A DNA stretch of 64,000 nt from Microbacterium azadirachtae. Lineage in GTDB: Bacteria > Actinomycetota > Actinomycetes > Actinomycetales > Microbacteriaceae. The stretch is from assembly GCF_000956505.1 (NCBI RefSeq), contig NZ_JYIX01000028.1, positions 1 through 64,000 of the forward strand, in the 5' to 3' direction. The notes beneath the pieces were generated by a model. It had not been told where the DNA came from. It searched no databases and worked only from the letters and a program-made list of their open reading frames with translations. Position numbers and translations under genes: made by a program. Below are positions 15,738 through 23,794 of the stretch, one piece after another. Position 1 is the stretch's first letter, and every line of letters starts with the position of its first letter.

Positions 15738-15941
15738 TCAACGGTGTTGATCGTGGTCGGCGGGCTCGTTGCGTCCTCGGTCGCGCTTGGCAACCATTGC
15801 TAGCGCTGCCGAGCCGCCGACGACGACCACGAGCGTCGCGACCTTCAACAACGGGAGGTCCGCACTGATCGCGACGGCGAGCCCGGCGGCAAGAACCACG
15901 ATGAGCGCGACCTGAATTACTGCCCAGTGCCAGAGCTTCAT
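15738..15941 (-). CDS. Small membrane protein
   Basis: The protein has 67 residues, with two closely spaced hydrophobic helices (about 6-26 and 32-52) and a basic/polar tail (KRDRGRNEPADHD). The start at 15941 gives a complete first helix; the ribosome site is weak. No family was recognised. Confidence 0.5.
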   Translation of the reverse strand: MKLWHWAVIQVALIVVLAAGLAVAISADLPLLKVATLVVVVGGSAALAMVAKRDRGRNEPADHDQHR

Positions 15942-16240
15942 GCGGGAGTCCGTTCTAATAACTTACGCAGCGATTGCCGGCCCCGAGGCCGCTGATCGGA
16001 TAGGTCTTCAGATTCTGTCGACACAGACCTTTCTGAACGCCGGATGCCGCAGGATCTCGCGATTTTTTGTCGCCGATCGAGCATCGTCCGCCGCACTGCG
16101 CATGCTTCGAGGTTATCGGGACCGCTTCGTCGGGCGCTCCGGACTCCCGGCGCGTCATTCGCCTCCTCGGTCAGGGCTCCCAGCACCATGGCCGGGCGGC
16201 GCGCGATGCACCCGCCGCGACGTCGCCTCGCCGACCCCGT
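15942..16240. other. No recognisable gene
   Basis: This is AT-richer sequence with only short overlapping frames, between a small membrane protein gene and the end of the TauE-like gene. Confidence 0.45.
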
Positions 16241-17113
16241 TCACCACAGTGATGCGATCATCGCCCCGAGCACGGTCAGCAAGAGGGCGAGATAGGTCCC
16301 CGCGTGCACACTTTCGGGGATCGGAAGCGGTCGACGGCGTAGAAGGACGATGACGGGGATCGACCCCGCCAGCAATAGCGCCGCGGCTCCGATGTCGACG
16401 ATCCCCACGGAGAGGAAAGGTGCGTGGACGGGCGCCGCATGCGGGAGCACCATGAACGCAAGGCTCGCAGGAAGGCTGATCGCGAGAGTCAGCGGGTTCG
16501 CGAGGGCGGTCGCCTCGCTCATGGGCAGGCCGGAGCGGCGCAGCAGAGGCACCGTCATCACACTGCCGCCGACGCCGAGCAACGAGGCCACGGCGCCGAT
16601 GGGCAGCCCGAAAGAGGAGGGAATCCGCACCGTCCCCCTCGGTGAACCGTCCTGAGTCGCGCGGCTGAAGAAGCCTGGGCGCACGGACACGTCGACGATC
16701 GTCACCGCCAGATAGGCGACGAAACCCCACGAGACCACCGCCGCGGGCACCGCGGTCGCGACAACGGCACCGCACAACCCTCCCAGGGTCAGCAGGAGAA
16801 GGAGCACCCCGCGGCCTCGCAGCCGCTCGAGTACGGCGACCGGGGTGGCAGCTGTGGCGATCGCCGCATTGACGACCATGACCAGCGCGGAGGTGGCCAC
16901 GGCGATCATGACGGCATCGGAACCGACCGCGGCATCTGCCCAGACGATTACCGGAACGGTGACGAAGCCGCCGCCGAAGCCGAACAGAACGGTGGTGAGC
17001 CCGGCGAAGGCTCCGATCAGGAGAAGCGTGAAGACTGTCATCCCAACCAGCCCAGCACTGGGCCGCTCGTCCCGCAGTCGAGGATCGGGCATCTTCTTTC
17101 GAATCTCGGCCAT
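16241..17113 (-). CDS. TauE/SafE-family membrane transporter
   Basis: The protein is up to 290 residues with about eight membrane helices. The paired glycine-rich signatures of the TauE/SafE family are present: GLTTVLFGFGGGFVTVP in the first half and GAVASLLGVGGSVMTVPLL in the second. Members export sulfite, sulfoacetate or related organic anions; the substrate here is unknown. The ATG at 17113 lacks a good ribosome site; the internal ATG at 17092, preceded by GAAAGAAG, is a reasonable alternative. It diverges from the AraC-type regulator, which probably controls it. Confidence 0.85.
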   Translation of the reverse strand: MAEIRKKMPDPRLRDERPSAGLVGMTVFTLLLIGAFAGLTTVLFGFGGGFVTVPVIVWADAAVGSDAVMIAVATSALVMVVNAAIATAATPVAVLERLRGRGVLLLLLTLGGLCGAVVATAVPAAVVSWGFVAYLAVTIVDVSVRPGFFSRATQDGSPRGTVRIPSSFGLPIGAVASLLGVGGSVMTVPLLRRSGLPMSEATALANPLTLAISLPASLAFMVLPHAAPVHAPFLSVGIVDIGAAALLLAGSIPVIVLLRRRPLPIPESVHAGTYLALLLTVLGAMIASLW

Positions 17114-17118
17114 ACGAT
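17113..17118 (+). promoter_or_regulatory. -10 box of the AraC-type gene, overlapping the tauE-like start
   Basis: TACGAT is followed by six bases and the ATG at 17125. Its first base lies in the antisense of the proposed transporter start codon, so transcription of the two genes should interfere. Confidence 0.5.
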
Positions 17119-17124
17119 CGGTTC

Positions 17125-17883
17125 ATGCGCAACGTCTCCCTGGACCGCGTCGATCGACTGCCGGTGTCGGTCCTGCCGATCGCGACCGACTACGCCCCAA
17201 GGCACCTGCTGGCGTGGCACGAGCATCGGCGTGCACAGTTCCTGTACGCCGCCTCGGGCACCATGCTCGTCGAGACACGCGACGGCGCGTGGACGGTGCC
17301 GGGAGAGCGCGCGGTCTTGATCCCGCCGCGGACCCGCCACCAGGTCCGGATGCTGGATGTGCAGACCAACAGTCTCTACATCGATCCCCGCAGCGCTCCC
17401 TGGTGGCCGGATCGGTGCGAGGTGGTCGTGGTCCCGGATCTCCTGCGAGAACTTCTCCGGGCAGCAGCAGATGTCGATGTCGAGGCGTTGACCGAAAGCC
17501 GCAGTCAGGCCGTGTTCGCGCTGCTCCTGCACGAGTTGTCCGCGCTCGTCGAAGTGCCGATGTCGATCCCCTTTCCCGAGGACGTCGTGCTGGCGGGTCT
17601 GTGCCGCCGCTACATGTCCGCACCGGACCTACGCGTGGACAACAAGGCCTGGGCACATGAGGCCCGCATGAGCGAGCGGAGCCTGACGCGCCGCTTCCGC
17701 GCACAGACGGGGATGAGCCCCGCCGCCTGGCGCGCCAAGGCTCTGTTGCTCGCGGCGATCCCACTGCTGGCCCACCGCGCCGTTACTGATGTCGCCGGCG
17801 CGCTGGGCTATTCCTCACCTGCCGCGTTCTCCTACGCCTTTCACCGCGCATTCGATGTGACCCCGATGTCGCTGCGTCAGTGA
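17125..17883 (+). CDS. AraC-family transcriptional regulator with cupin sensor
   Basis: The protein has 252 residues. The N-terminal cupin-like domain (about 20-100) contains WHEHRRAQFLYAASG and IPPRTRHQV. The C-terminal double HTH (about 155-252) has MSERSLTRRFRAQTG and DVAGALGYSSPAAFSYAFHR, the classic AraC second-helix pattern. The start codon follows a -10 box by six bases. It is back to back with the TauE/SafE gene, 11 bases apart, which suggests it senses an anion or its precursor and controls export. Confidence 0.88.
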   Translation: MRNVSLDRVDRLPVSVLPIATDYAPRHLLAWHEHRRAQFLYAASGTMLVETRDGAWTVPGERAVLIPPRTRHQVRMLDVQTNSLYIDPRSAPWWPDRCEVVVVPDLLRELLRAAADVDVEALTESRSQAVFALLLHELSALVEVPMSIPFPEDVVLAGLCRRYMSAPDLRVDNKAWAHEARMSERSLTRRFRAQTGMSPAAWRAKALLLAAIPLLAHRAVTDVAGALGYSSPAAFSYAFHRAFDVTPMSLRQ

Positions 17884-17892
17884 CCCCACGGC

Positions 17893-17964
17893 CTTTCCAC
17901 CTTCGAGTCGTCCCTATCAGCGGACTCCATAGCGTGCGCTGACGGGGACGACTCGGAAGTGGGG
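17893..17964. repeat. Palindromic dispersed repeat, family A, copy 3
   Basis: The left arm TTCCACCTTCGAGTCGTCCC and the right arm GGGGACGACTCGGAAGTGGG are inverted complements with few mismatches, and the inner bases TCAGCG/CGCTGA also pair. The layout matches 58-129 and 211-282. It starts nine bases after the stop of the AraC-type gene and may also act as its terminator. Confidence 0.7.
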
Positions 17965-18489
17965 TGTCGGTCGACGGCGGCGGAGGCGACGGCGCCCCAT
18001 GCTCGCGCCGGCGCACGGGGGCGCACGGGCGCACGCCGCGGCAGCCGGCGCGGACTGCGGTCGCGGCTTCCCGGCGGAGCGCGTTGCGGATTCAGCAAGC
18101 GCATTTCGCGGATCGATGCGGCTGCCGATACGTTCGGAAGGCGGTCCGCGGGCCGCACGACTGCCCATCGACGGATCGGATGACCGGTGATTTCCTGACG
18201 ACGCACCTTCTGCACTGGCGGGCTCGCGCACGCGCGCGAACCCCTGCGACCGCACCCAGAGAATGGAGTGCGATCGTCGTGCGTCGTCCTCAGGGCGTCC
18301 GTTCCGGTCGTCCGGCACCTTTGTAATTCCACGTCGGCAGGCCCCTTTCGAGGCCGTCGCCGTTCGACGATCGACGCACCCCACGGGATCCCGACGATCC
18401 CGAATCTCACACTCCGGCCCATCGCACACGCACCGGAGAACCGTCGCATGCGTTGGCCCACGGCAGGCGCACGTCCTGAGAGGACCATC
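17965..18489. other. No recognisable gene
   Basis: GC-rich intergenic sequence between the repeat and the GNAT gene. Long frames exist in several phases, but none has a start with a ribosome site or a recognisable product. Confidence 0.5.
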
Positions 18490-19242
18490 GTGACCATCCA
18501 GATCATCCCCGCCCCCGTCGTCCGCCAGACGTGGATCGACCCGTTCGCGGGCGGAACCGAGATCCGCGCCCTCCACAGCTTCCGGCTCGCCCACACGGAG
18601 AACCCGGAGGAAGGCTTCGCCGTGCAGATCCTCGGGAGGCCGTCGGGCACGAGCGTGCTCGTCTCCTCCGAGATCGCCGAGTTGGAGGGCGTCCGGCAGT
18701 CGACGAGCGAGGCGGAGCTGCGGGCTGCACTCACCGCCGCCGGCATCGAGATGAACGGGGCGGACCATCTGTTCTTCCTGCCGGACGTGCGGAAGCAGGA
18801 GGTGCGAGCCGCGGACGACGCGCCGCACGTCCGCCGGCTCACCGCCGACGACGAAGGGCTTTTCGAGGCGTTCGTGGCGAGCGCACCCGAGGCGGATGTC
18901 GACGAGGCGTGGGTCGAACTCGATCAGTGGGTCGTGTTCGGCGCCTTCGACGGCGACCTCCTCGTCGCCGCCGGCAGCGCCTTGCCCTTCCGCGAGGACA
19001 GTCTCCTGGCCGACATCGGCGTCCTCACGCTGCCCAGCCATCGCGGCCAGGGGCATGCGCGAGCGATCGTCCTCGCGCTCGCCCGCCACGCCCTCGCGGA
19101 GGGGTATGAGCCGCAGTACCGCTGCCAGCTCGAGAACACCTCGTCCGTCATCCTGGCCGAGCGCTCGGGGTTCCTGAGCATCGGAACCTGGGACGTCCCG
19201 CTTCCCGCGGAGGACGACGACGAGGACGAGGACGAGGACTAG
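18490..19242 (+). CDS. GNAT-family N-acetyltransferase
   Basis: The protein has 250 residues. The GNAT fold occupies about 110-240: ADIGVLTLPSHRGQGHARAI carries the acetyl-CoA pyrophosphate-binding RGQGHA (185-190), and YRCQLENTSSVILAERSGF is the matching last part. Residues 1-110 are an extra N-terminal region without a recognised family. The protein ends in an unusual acidic tail (DDDEDEDED). The GTG at 18490 follows GAGAGGA; upstream frames from 18268 add Arg-rich non-homologous residues. The acceptor substrate is unknown. Confidence 0.8.
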   Translation: MTIQIIPAPVVRQTWIDPFAGGTEIRALHSFRLAHTENPEEGFAVQILGRPSGTSVLVSSEIAELEGVRQSTSEAELRAALTAAGIEMNGADHLFFLPDVRKQEVRAADDAPHVRRLTADDEGLFEAFVASAPEADVDEAWVELDQWVVFGAFDGDLLVAAGSALPFREDSLLADIGVLTLPSHRGQGHARAIVLALARHALAEGYEPQYRCQLENTSSVILAERSGFLSIGTWDVPLPAEDDDEDEDED

Positions 19243-19247
19243 GACGC

Positions 19248-19277
19248 GGGGCCCTTTCCCGGACGGGAGAGGGCCCC
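19248..19277. terminator. Bidirectional terminator
   Basis: GGGGCCCTTTCCCG and CGGGAGAGGGCCCC form a strong stem between the convergent GNAT and menF genes. Confidence 0.7.
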
Positions 19278-19311
19278 TCGTCGACACAAGGGCGAAGGAT
19301 GACGCGGCGCG

Positions 19312-20598
19312 TCAGGCGAGGGCGTCGACGATCGGGCGGAACTTCACCCGCGTCTCGAGCAGCTCCGCCTCGGGGTCGCTGCCGGCGACGATCCCGGCGC
19401 CGGCATAGGCGGTGAGCGGGATCGGCTGACCGGATCCGGTCCCGGTCACGTCGAACTGCGCGCACCGCAGCGCGATCGCCCACTCGCCGTTGCCGTGCCC
19501 GTCGATCCAGCCCACGGGGCCGGCATAGCGCCCCCGGTCGAAGGGCTCGAGTTCGCGGATCGCCGCGATCGCGGCATCGGTCGGGGTGCCCGCGACCGCG
19601 GCCGTCGGGTGCAGCGCGGCGGCGAGGTCGAGCGCGGAGGCGCCGTCGCTGAGGCGCGCGCGCACATCGGTCGCCAGGTGGAACAGGTTCGGCAGCTCGA
19701 GGATGAACGGGCCGCCCTCCGCGTCGAGCGCGGTCGTGTGCGGGGCGAGTGAGGCCACCACGCTGCGCACCGCGAACGCGTGCTCGTCGTTGTCCTTGGG
19801 GCTGTCGGCGAGCGAGGCCGCGGCGCGGGCATCGGTCACGGCGTCGGCACCGCGCGCGGCCGTGCCGGCCAGCACTCGGGCTGTCACCACGCCGTCCTGC
19901 GCGGTGACGAGCGTCTCCGGGCTCGCGCCGATGAGGCCGTCCACGGCGAACGCCCATGTGTCGGGGTACTCGGTGCTGAGCGCGCGCACCAGACGGCGCA
20001 GGTCGGATCCGGCCGGTACCGTGCCGACGAGATCGCGCGCCAGCACGACCTTGCCGTACCGGGCGTCGGCGATCGCGGCGAGCGCCTCGCGCACCGAGGC
20101 CTGGTAGCCCTGCGCCGTCTGCGCGCCGGGGCCGAGGGTGCCCGCCCAGTGCGGGCCGAGGGCGGTGGGCGCCGGAACGCCGTCCACGAAACCGTGGTCT
20201 GCCGGCGCGTCGTCCGCATCACCGGCATCCACGATGCGCGTGATCCACGTGCGACCGCCGTGCCGGCCGATCACGGTACGCGGCACGATGAGCACGCTGT
20301 CCGCGGCGGAGGCCTCGTCGAAGACCAGCGCGGCGAACGCGACGAGGCCGGTGCCGGGCAGGCGCACCGCGTCGTCGATGCGGGCGGAAGAGCGGATCCC
20401 GTCCCAGGCGCGGCTGAGGGCGGCCGTGCGGGGGTCTGCGCCGGAGGAGATCCGGACCACGGCCGCGGTCTCGGATCCGACCGCGACGATCCCGTCGCCG
20501 CGGCGCAGCCACGCCCGCGGATCCGCCGGATCCGCGTAGGCGAGCAGGTCGTCGGCGAGGTCGAACTCTCGCGTCTGAACGACCAGGCCGGCACTCAC
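19312..20598 (-). CDS. menF: Isochorismate synthase (menaquinone pathway)
   Basis: The protein has 428 residues and converts chorismate to isochorismate. The C-terminal chorismate-binding domain shows GASPETLV, LAGTAARG, DNDEHAFAV, LHPTAAVAGTP and GNGEWAIALRCA, with AGAGIVAGSDPEAELLET near the end, all typical of MenF/EntC/PchA. The neighbouring menG and prenyl synthase genes favour menaquinone over siderophore synthesis. The GTG start at 20598 lies exactly six bases after TAGGCT on the minus strand. Other men genes are not in the window. Confidence 0.9.
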   Translation of the reverse strand: MSAGLVVQTREFDLADDLLAYADPADPRAWLRRGDGIVAVGSETAAVVRISSGADPRTAALSRAWDGIRSSARIDDAVRLPGTGLVAFAALVFDEASAADSVLIVPRTVIGRHGGRTWITRIVDAGDADDAPADHGFVDGVPAPTALGPHWAGTLGPGAQTAQGYQASVREALAAIADARYGKVVLARDLVGTVPAGSDLRRLVRALSTEYPDTWAFAVDGLIGASPETLVTAQDGVVTARVLAGTAARGADAVTDARAAASLADSPKDNDEHAFAVRSVVASLAPHTTALDAEGGPFILELPNLFHLATDVRARLSDGASALDLAAALHPTAAVAGTPTDAAIAAIRELEPFDRGRYAGPVGWIDGHGNGEWAIALRCAQFDVTGTGSGQPIPLTAYAGAGIVAGSDPEAELLETRVKFRPIVDALA

Positions 20599-20604
20599 GG
20601 ATCC

Positions 20605-20610
20605 AGCCTA
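20605..20610 (-). promoter_or_regulatory. -10 box of menF, leaderless layout
   Basis: On the minus strand TAGGCT (20610-20605) is followed by GGATCC and the GTG at 20598. Confidence 0.6.
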
Positions 20611-20660
20611 TTGCGTGCCGACAGCGCCGCCGTGCCGGGGGAAGCGTCAGGGGTGCGCCA

Positions 20661-20666
20661 TAGAGT
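20661..20666 (+). promoter_or_regulatory. -10 box, leaderless layout
   Basis: TAGAGT is followed by six bases and the GTG at 20673. Confidence 0.55.
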
Positions 20667-20672
20667 GGCACC

Positions 20673-21314
20673 GTGACTCCAGAGCGTCCTGCATTCGGAA
20701 CCGAGATCGTCTTCCAATGGCGCAAGTGGGACGGATCCCCGCACTGGCGCCACGAGTGCGTCTACCTCGGCGCGGACGAATGGGGCGACTGGGTGGGTCA
20801 GCCCGGCGGCTGGGGGAGCGCACGTCCCGGCCGCACCTTCACGGCGTCCGGCTCCAATGTCACGCTGGTGCCGCCGAGCGGTGATTACGCCCTCACGGTG
20901 AACCGCGACCACCCCAAGGGCATGCGGATCTACATCGACCTCGCCTGGGATCTGCGTTCCTCGAACCCCGGGGGAGACTCTTCTGAGGACCTCGGAGACC
21001 GGATCCCCGGCGCCATCGAGGACAGCGGATCCCTCCTCGAAGTCGCAGGGGCGCCGGTGCTGTTCTCGGGCATCGACATGGACCTCGACGTCGTGCGCAT
21101 CGAGGGAGAGCGCGGTACCTGGATCGACGACGAGGACGAGTGGGACGAGCATCGCGTCCAGTACGGCTACCCCGCCGACGTGCAGCGTCGCCTGGAGGCC
21201 CTCGCCGCCGACCTCGAGCAGCGGGTGCGCGCCCAGCTGCCGCCGTTCGACGACGCCACGGCCGACGTCTGGCTGGACCGGCTCGAGACGCTCGCCCTGC
21301 CGGCACGCGGGTAA
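20673..21314 (+). CDS. DUF402 domain protein
   Basis: The protein has 213 residues. It contains IYIDLAWDLR and DLDVVRIEGERGTWIDDEDE followed by HRVQYGYP, the conserved acidic core of DUF402 (the FomD/Ntdp-like fold). Characterised relatives hydrolyse nucleoside di- or triphosphates or nucleotidyl intermediates using metal ions held by these Asp/Glu residues; the substrate here is unknown. The GTG start at 20673 is fixed by the -10 box six bases before it. menG follows 58 bases later with its own promoter. Confidence 0.8.
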   Translation: MTPERPAFGTEIVFQWRKWDGSPHWRHECVYLGADEWGDWVGQPGGWGSARPGRTFTASGSNVTLVPPSGDYALTVNRDHPKGMRIYIDLAWDLRSSNPGGDSSEDLGDRIPGAIEDSGSLLEVAGAPVLFSGIDMDLDVVRIEGERGTWIDDEDEWDEHRVQYGYPADVQRRLEALAADLEQRVRAQLPPFDDATADVWLDRLETLALPARG

Positions 21315-21360
21315 CCGCCGGCGGCGCACGGCGCCCGGCGTGCGCACGGCTCCGCCCGCG

Positions 21361-21366
21361 TAGGCT
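21361..21366 (+). promoter_or_regulatory. -10 box of menG, leaderless layout
   Basis: TAGGCT is followed by GGACGC and the GTG at 21373. Confidence 0.6.
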
Positions 21367-21372
21367 GGACGC

Positions 21373-22098
21373 GTGAGTGCGAACGAACAGCCGAACCGCG
21401 CAGACCTCGGCAAGGATCCGTCCCGCGTCAGCGGCATGTTCGACCAGGTCGCGGCCGGCTACGACCGCACCAACACCGTGATGACGGTCGGCAACGATGC
21501 GCTCTGGCGCGCGGCGACGACCCGCGCGGTCGCGCCGAGGAAGGGCGAGCGGATCCTCGATCTCGGGGCCGGAACCGCCTCGTCCTCGGCCGCGCTCGCG
21601 CGCAGCGGCGCCGACGTGGTCGCGGCCGACTTCTCGCCGGGCATGCTCGCCGAGGGGAAGCGCCGGCACGGCGACCTGCCGAACCTCAGCTTCGTGGAGG
21701 CGGACGCGACCGACCTCCCGTTCGACGACGACTCGTTCGACGCGGTGACGATGTCGTACAGCCTCCGCAACGTGCAGGACCCGAAGAAGGCCATCGCCGA
21801 GCTGTTCCGCGTCACCAAGCCGGGCGGTCGTGTCGTGATCAACGAGTTCTCCACGCCGCCGGCCAAGCTGCTGCGCGGCTTCTACAAGATCTACAACGCG
21901 CAGGTGCTGCCGCGCGTCGCGCGTCTGGCCGGCACGAACAGCGAGGCCTACGACTACCTCAACGAGTCGATCAGCGCCTGGCCGGACCAGCGCACGCTCG
22001 CGAGCTGGCTGCGCGAGGCGGGCTGGATCGACGTCGCCTGGCGCAACCTGTCCTTCGGCATCGTCGCGCTGCACCGCGCCCGCAAGCCGAGGGCCTGA
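21373..22098 (+). CDS. menG: Demethylmenaquinone methyltransferase
   Basis: The protein has 241 residues and methylates demethylmenaquinone with S-adenosylmethionine, the last step of menaquinone synthesis. Class I methyltransferase motif I is LDLGAGTAS (62-70), followed by VEADATDLPFDDDSFDAVTM and the UbiE/MenG blocks RVTKPGGRVVINEFS and YDYLNESISAWPDQ. The GTG at 21373 follows a -10 box by six bases. The prenyl synthase that would make the quinone side chain is nearby at 22705. Confidence 0.92.
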   Translation: MSANEQPNRADLGKDPSRVSGMFDQVAAGYDRTNTVMTVGNDALWRAATTRAVAPRKGERILDLGAGTASSSAALARSGADVVAADFSPGMLAEGKRRHGDLPNLSFVEADATDLPFDDDSFDAVTMSYSLRNVQDPKKAIAELFRVTKPGGRVVINEFSTPPAKLLRGFYKIYNAQVLPRVARLAGTNSEAYDYLNESISAWPDQRTLASWLREAGWIDVAWRNLSFGIVALHRARKPRA

Positions 22099-22144
22099 GC
22101 AGCCGCGGGCCTGAGCGGCCCGGGCCCGAGACGCTCCGGCGCGA

Positions 22145-22558
22145 TCAGTCGCGAGGCGGCGCGGTCAGGAGCGCGGCGATGTCCGCGATCTCCCACGCCT
22201 CGGCGATGAGTCCGTCCCTGAGATGGCAGATGATCGCCTGATCCAGCGTGAAGGCGCGGCCGGCGCCGGTGGCCTCCGTGGTGACGCTGCCGAGGTCGCC
22301 GACGATCGTCCCGGTCACGATGACCCGCGCCATCTCGGTGTCGCCGTCGGCGAGGATCTCCTGGATCTCGTGCCGCAGCCCGTGCAACGAGGCCAGCGCG
22401 TCGCGCCAGACCTGCTTCTCCTCATCCCGGCCGGTGGTGGACAGCCCGGCCGGGGCGTGGACGACGACATCGGCGTGCATGAACCGATCGAACTCGTCGA
22501 GGTTCCCGCTGTCCCCGGCGGCGAGCCAGCGCGCCGTGACGGAGGATCCGGAGATCAT
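22145..22558 (-). CDS. SnoaL-like (NTF2 fold) protein
   Basis: The protein has 137 residues. Its pattern fits the NTF2/SnoaL-like cone fold: an N-terminal helix with DEFDRFMHADVVVHAPAG, a central REIQEI-like helix-strand region, and AGRAFTLDQAIICHLRDGLI followed by EAWEIAD. Such proteins may be polyketide cyclases, isomerases or simply small-molecule binders; no activity can be assigned. It is convergent with menG, and its ATG lies seven bases after TAGGCT on the minus strand. Confidence 0.75.
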   Translation of the reverse strand: MISGSSVTARWLAAGDSGNLDEFDRFMHADVVVHAPAGLSTTGRDEEKQVWRDALASLHGLRHEIQEILADGDTEMARVIVTGTIVGDLGSVTTEATGAGRAFTLDQAIICHLRDGLIAEAWEIADIAALLTAPPRD

Positions 22559-22565
22559 GGACGAC

Positions 22566-22571
22566 AGCCTA
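22566..22571 (-). promoter_or_regulatory. -10 box, leaderless layout
   Basis: On the minus strand TAGGCT (22571-22566) is followed by seven bases and the ATG at 22558. Confidence 0.55.
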
Positions 22572-22691
22572 GAACTCGGGCGCTCGGGTGAGAAGAGCGG
22601 CGCGGACGCGGGGATCCGGACGTTCCGCGGGTGATCCGCAGATCCCTGCGCTGTCGCGACATGAGGGAACCGGGCACGGGTCGCGCCCAGG

Positions 22692-22697
22692 TAGGCT
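22692..22697 (+). promoter_or_regulatory. -10 box of the prenyl synthase, leaderless layout
   Basis: TAGGCT is followed by seven bases and the GTG at 22705. The spacing resembles menG, suggesting similar expression of the two menaquinone genes. Confidence 0.55.
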
Positions 22698-22704
22698 GGA
22701 CGAC

Positions 22705-23766
22705 GTGACTTCGAGCCCCGCCGCCACGGGTTCGCGCCTCGCGAGCCGTCTCGGTTTCAGCGACCGCGTGTTCGTCGGCCCCGCCGCGCGCAAGCTCGCC
22801 CGTGAGGTCGAAGCGGGCCTCGACCTGGTCGAAGAGGGCCTCGCCGTCGACCTGCGCGTCGCCGACTCGATCGCCGACGCCCCGAGCCGCTACCTCTACG
22901 AGGCGGGCGGCAAGCGCGTGCGCCCCGTGCTCTCGCTGCTCACCGCGCAGCTCGGCGCCGGAAACGTGCCCGCGGTCATCGACATCGCGAAGGCGCTGGA
23001 GATGACGCACCTCGGCTCGCTGTACCACGACGACGTCATGGACGGCGCGGACCGCCGCCGCGGTGTGCCGGCCGCACAGACCGTGTGGGGCAACAACATC
23101 GCGATCCTCACCGGAGACATCCTGTTCTCCCGGGCGAGCCAGCTCATGTCCCGCCACGGCGACCGCGCGATCCGGCTGCAGGCCGACACGTTCGAGCGCC
23201 TCGTCCTGGGGCAGATGCACGAGACGGTCGGCCCGCAGGAGGGCGACGACCCGGTCGAGTTCTACATCCAGGTGCTCGCCGACAAGACCGGATCCCTCAT
23301 CGCCGCGTCCACGCAGGCCGGCGCGATCTTCTCCGGCGCTCCCGCCGAGTACGAGGAGCCGCTGCGCAACTACGGCGAGAAGGTCGGCGTGGCCTTCCAG
23401 CTGCTCGACGACGTGATCGACCTCTCCGCGAAGCCCGAGGACACCGGCAAGGTGCCGGGCACGGATCTGCGTGCGGGCGTTCCGACGATGCCTTCGCTGC
23501 TGCTGAGCGTCGAGACGGATCCGGAGTCTGTCGCGCTCGCCGCGGAGATCGACGCCGGCGTGCTGCGGATCGCCGAGGGCGAGGATCCGGCGATCCTCGA
23601 CGACGCCCTCGCCCGCCTGCGCGACCACGCCGTCACCCGGAAGACCCTCGACCTCGCCCGCAGCTGGACCCAGGGCGCGATCGACGAGCTCGCCGTACTG
23701 CCCAAGGGGCCCGTGCGCGATGCCCTGACCCGGTTCGCGGAGTCGCTCGCGGACCGCAGCAGCTGA
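22705..23766 (+). CDS. Long-chain polyprenyl diphosphate synthase
   Basis: The protein has 353 residues. It condenses isopentenyl diphosphate onto allylic diphosphates. The two Asp-rich motifs are DDVMD (109-113) and DDVID (235-239), with GGKRVRPVL before the first and the lysine-containing GVPAAQTVWGN after it. The small residues just before the first Asp motif fit a long product, probably the menaquinone side chain given menF and menG nearby; the exact chain length cannot be read. The GTG at 22705 lies seven bases after a -10 box. fprA follows 28 bases later and may be cotranscribed. Confidence 0.88.
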   Translation: MTSSPAATGSRLASRLGFSDRVFVGPAARKLAREVEAGLDLVEEGLAVDLRVADSIADAPSRYLYEAGGKRVRPVLSLLTAQLGAGNVPAVIDIAKALEMTHLGSLYHDDVMDGADRRRGVPAAQTVWGNNIAILTGDILFSRASQLMSRHGDRAIRLQADTFERLVLGQMHETVGPQEGDDPVEFYIQVLADKTGSLIAASTQAGAIFSGAPAEYEEPLRNYGEKVGVAFQLLDDVIDLSAKPEDTGKVPGTDLRAGVPTMPSLLLSVETDPESVALAAEIDAGVLRIAEGEDPAILDDALARLRDHAVTRKTLDLARSWTQGAIDELAVLPKGPVRDALTRFAESLADRSS

Positions 23767-23794
23767 CGTCCTGCTGCTGCCGAAAGGAACCACT

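Noticed and set aside
7290..17900. Search for an attachment-site repeat of the tRNA 3' end
   Set aside because: No second copy of the T-arm or acceptor sequence was seen in the island, so no att sites are claimed.
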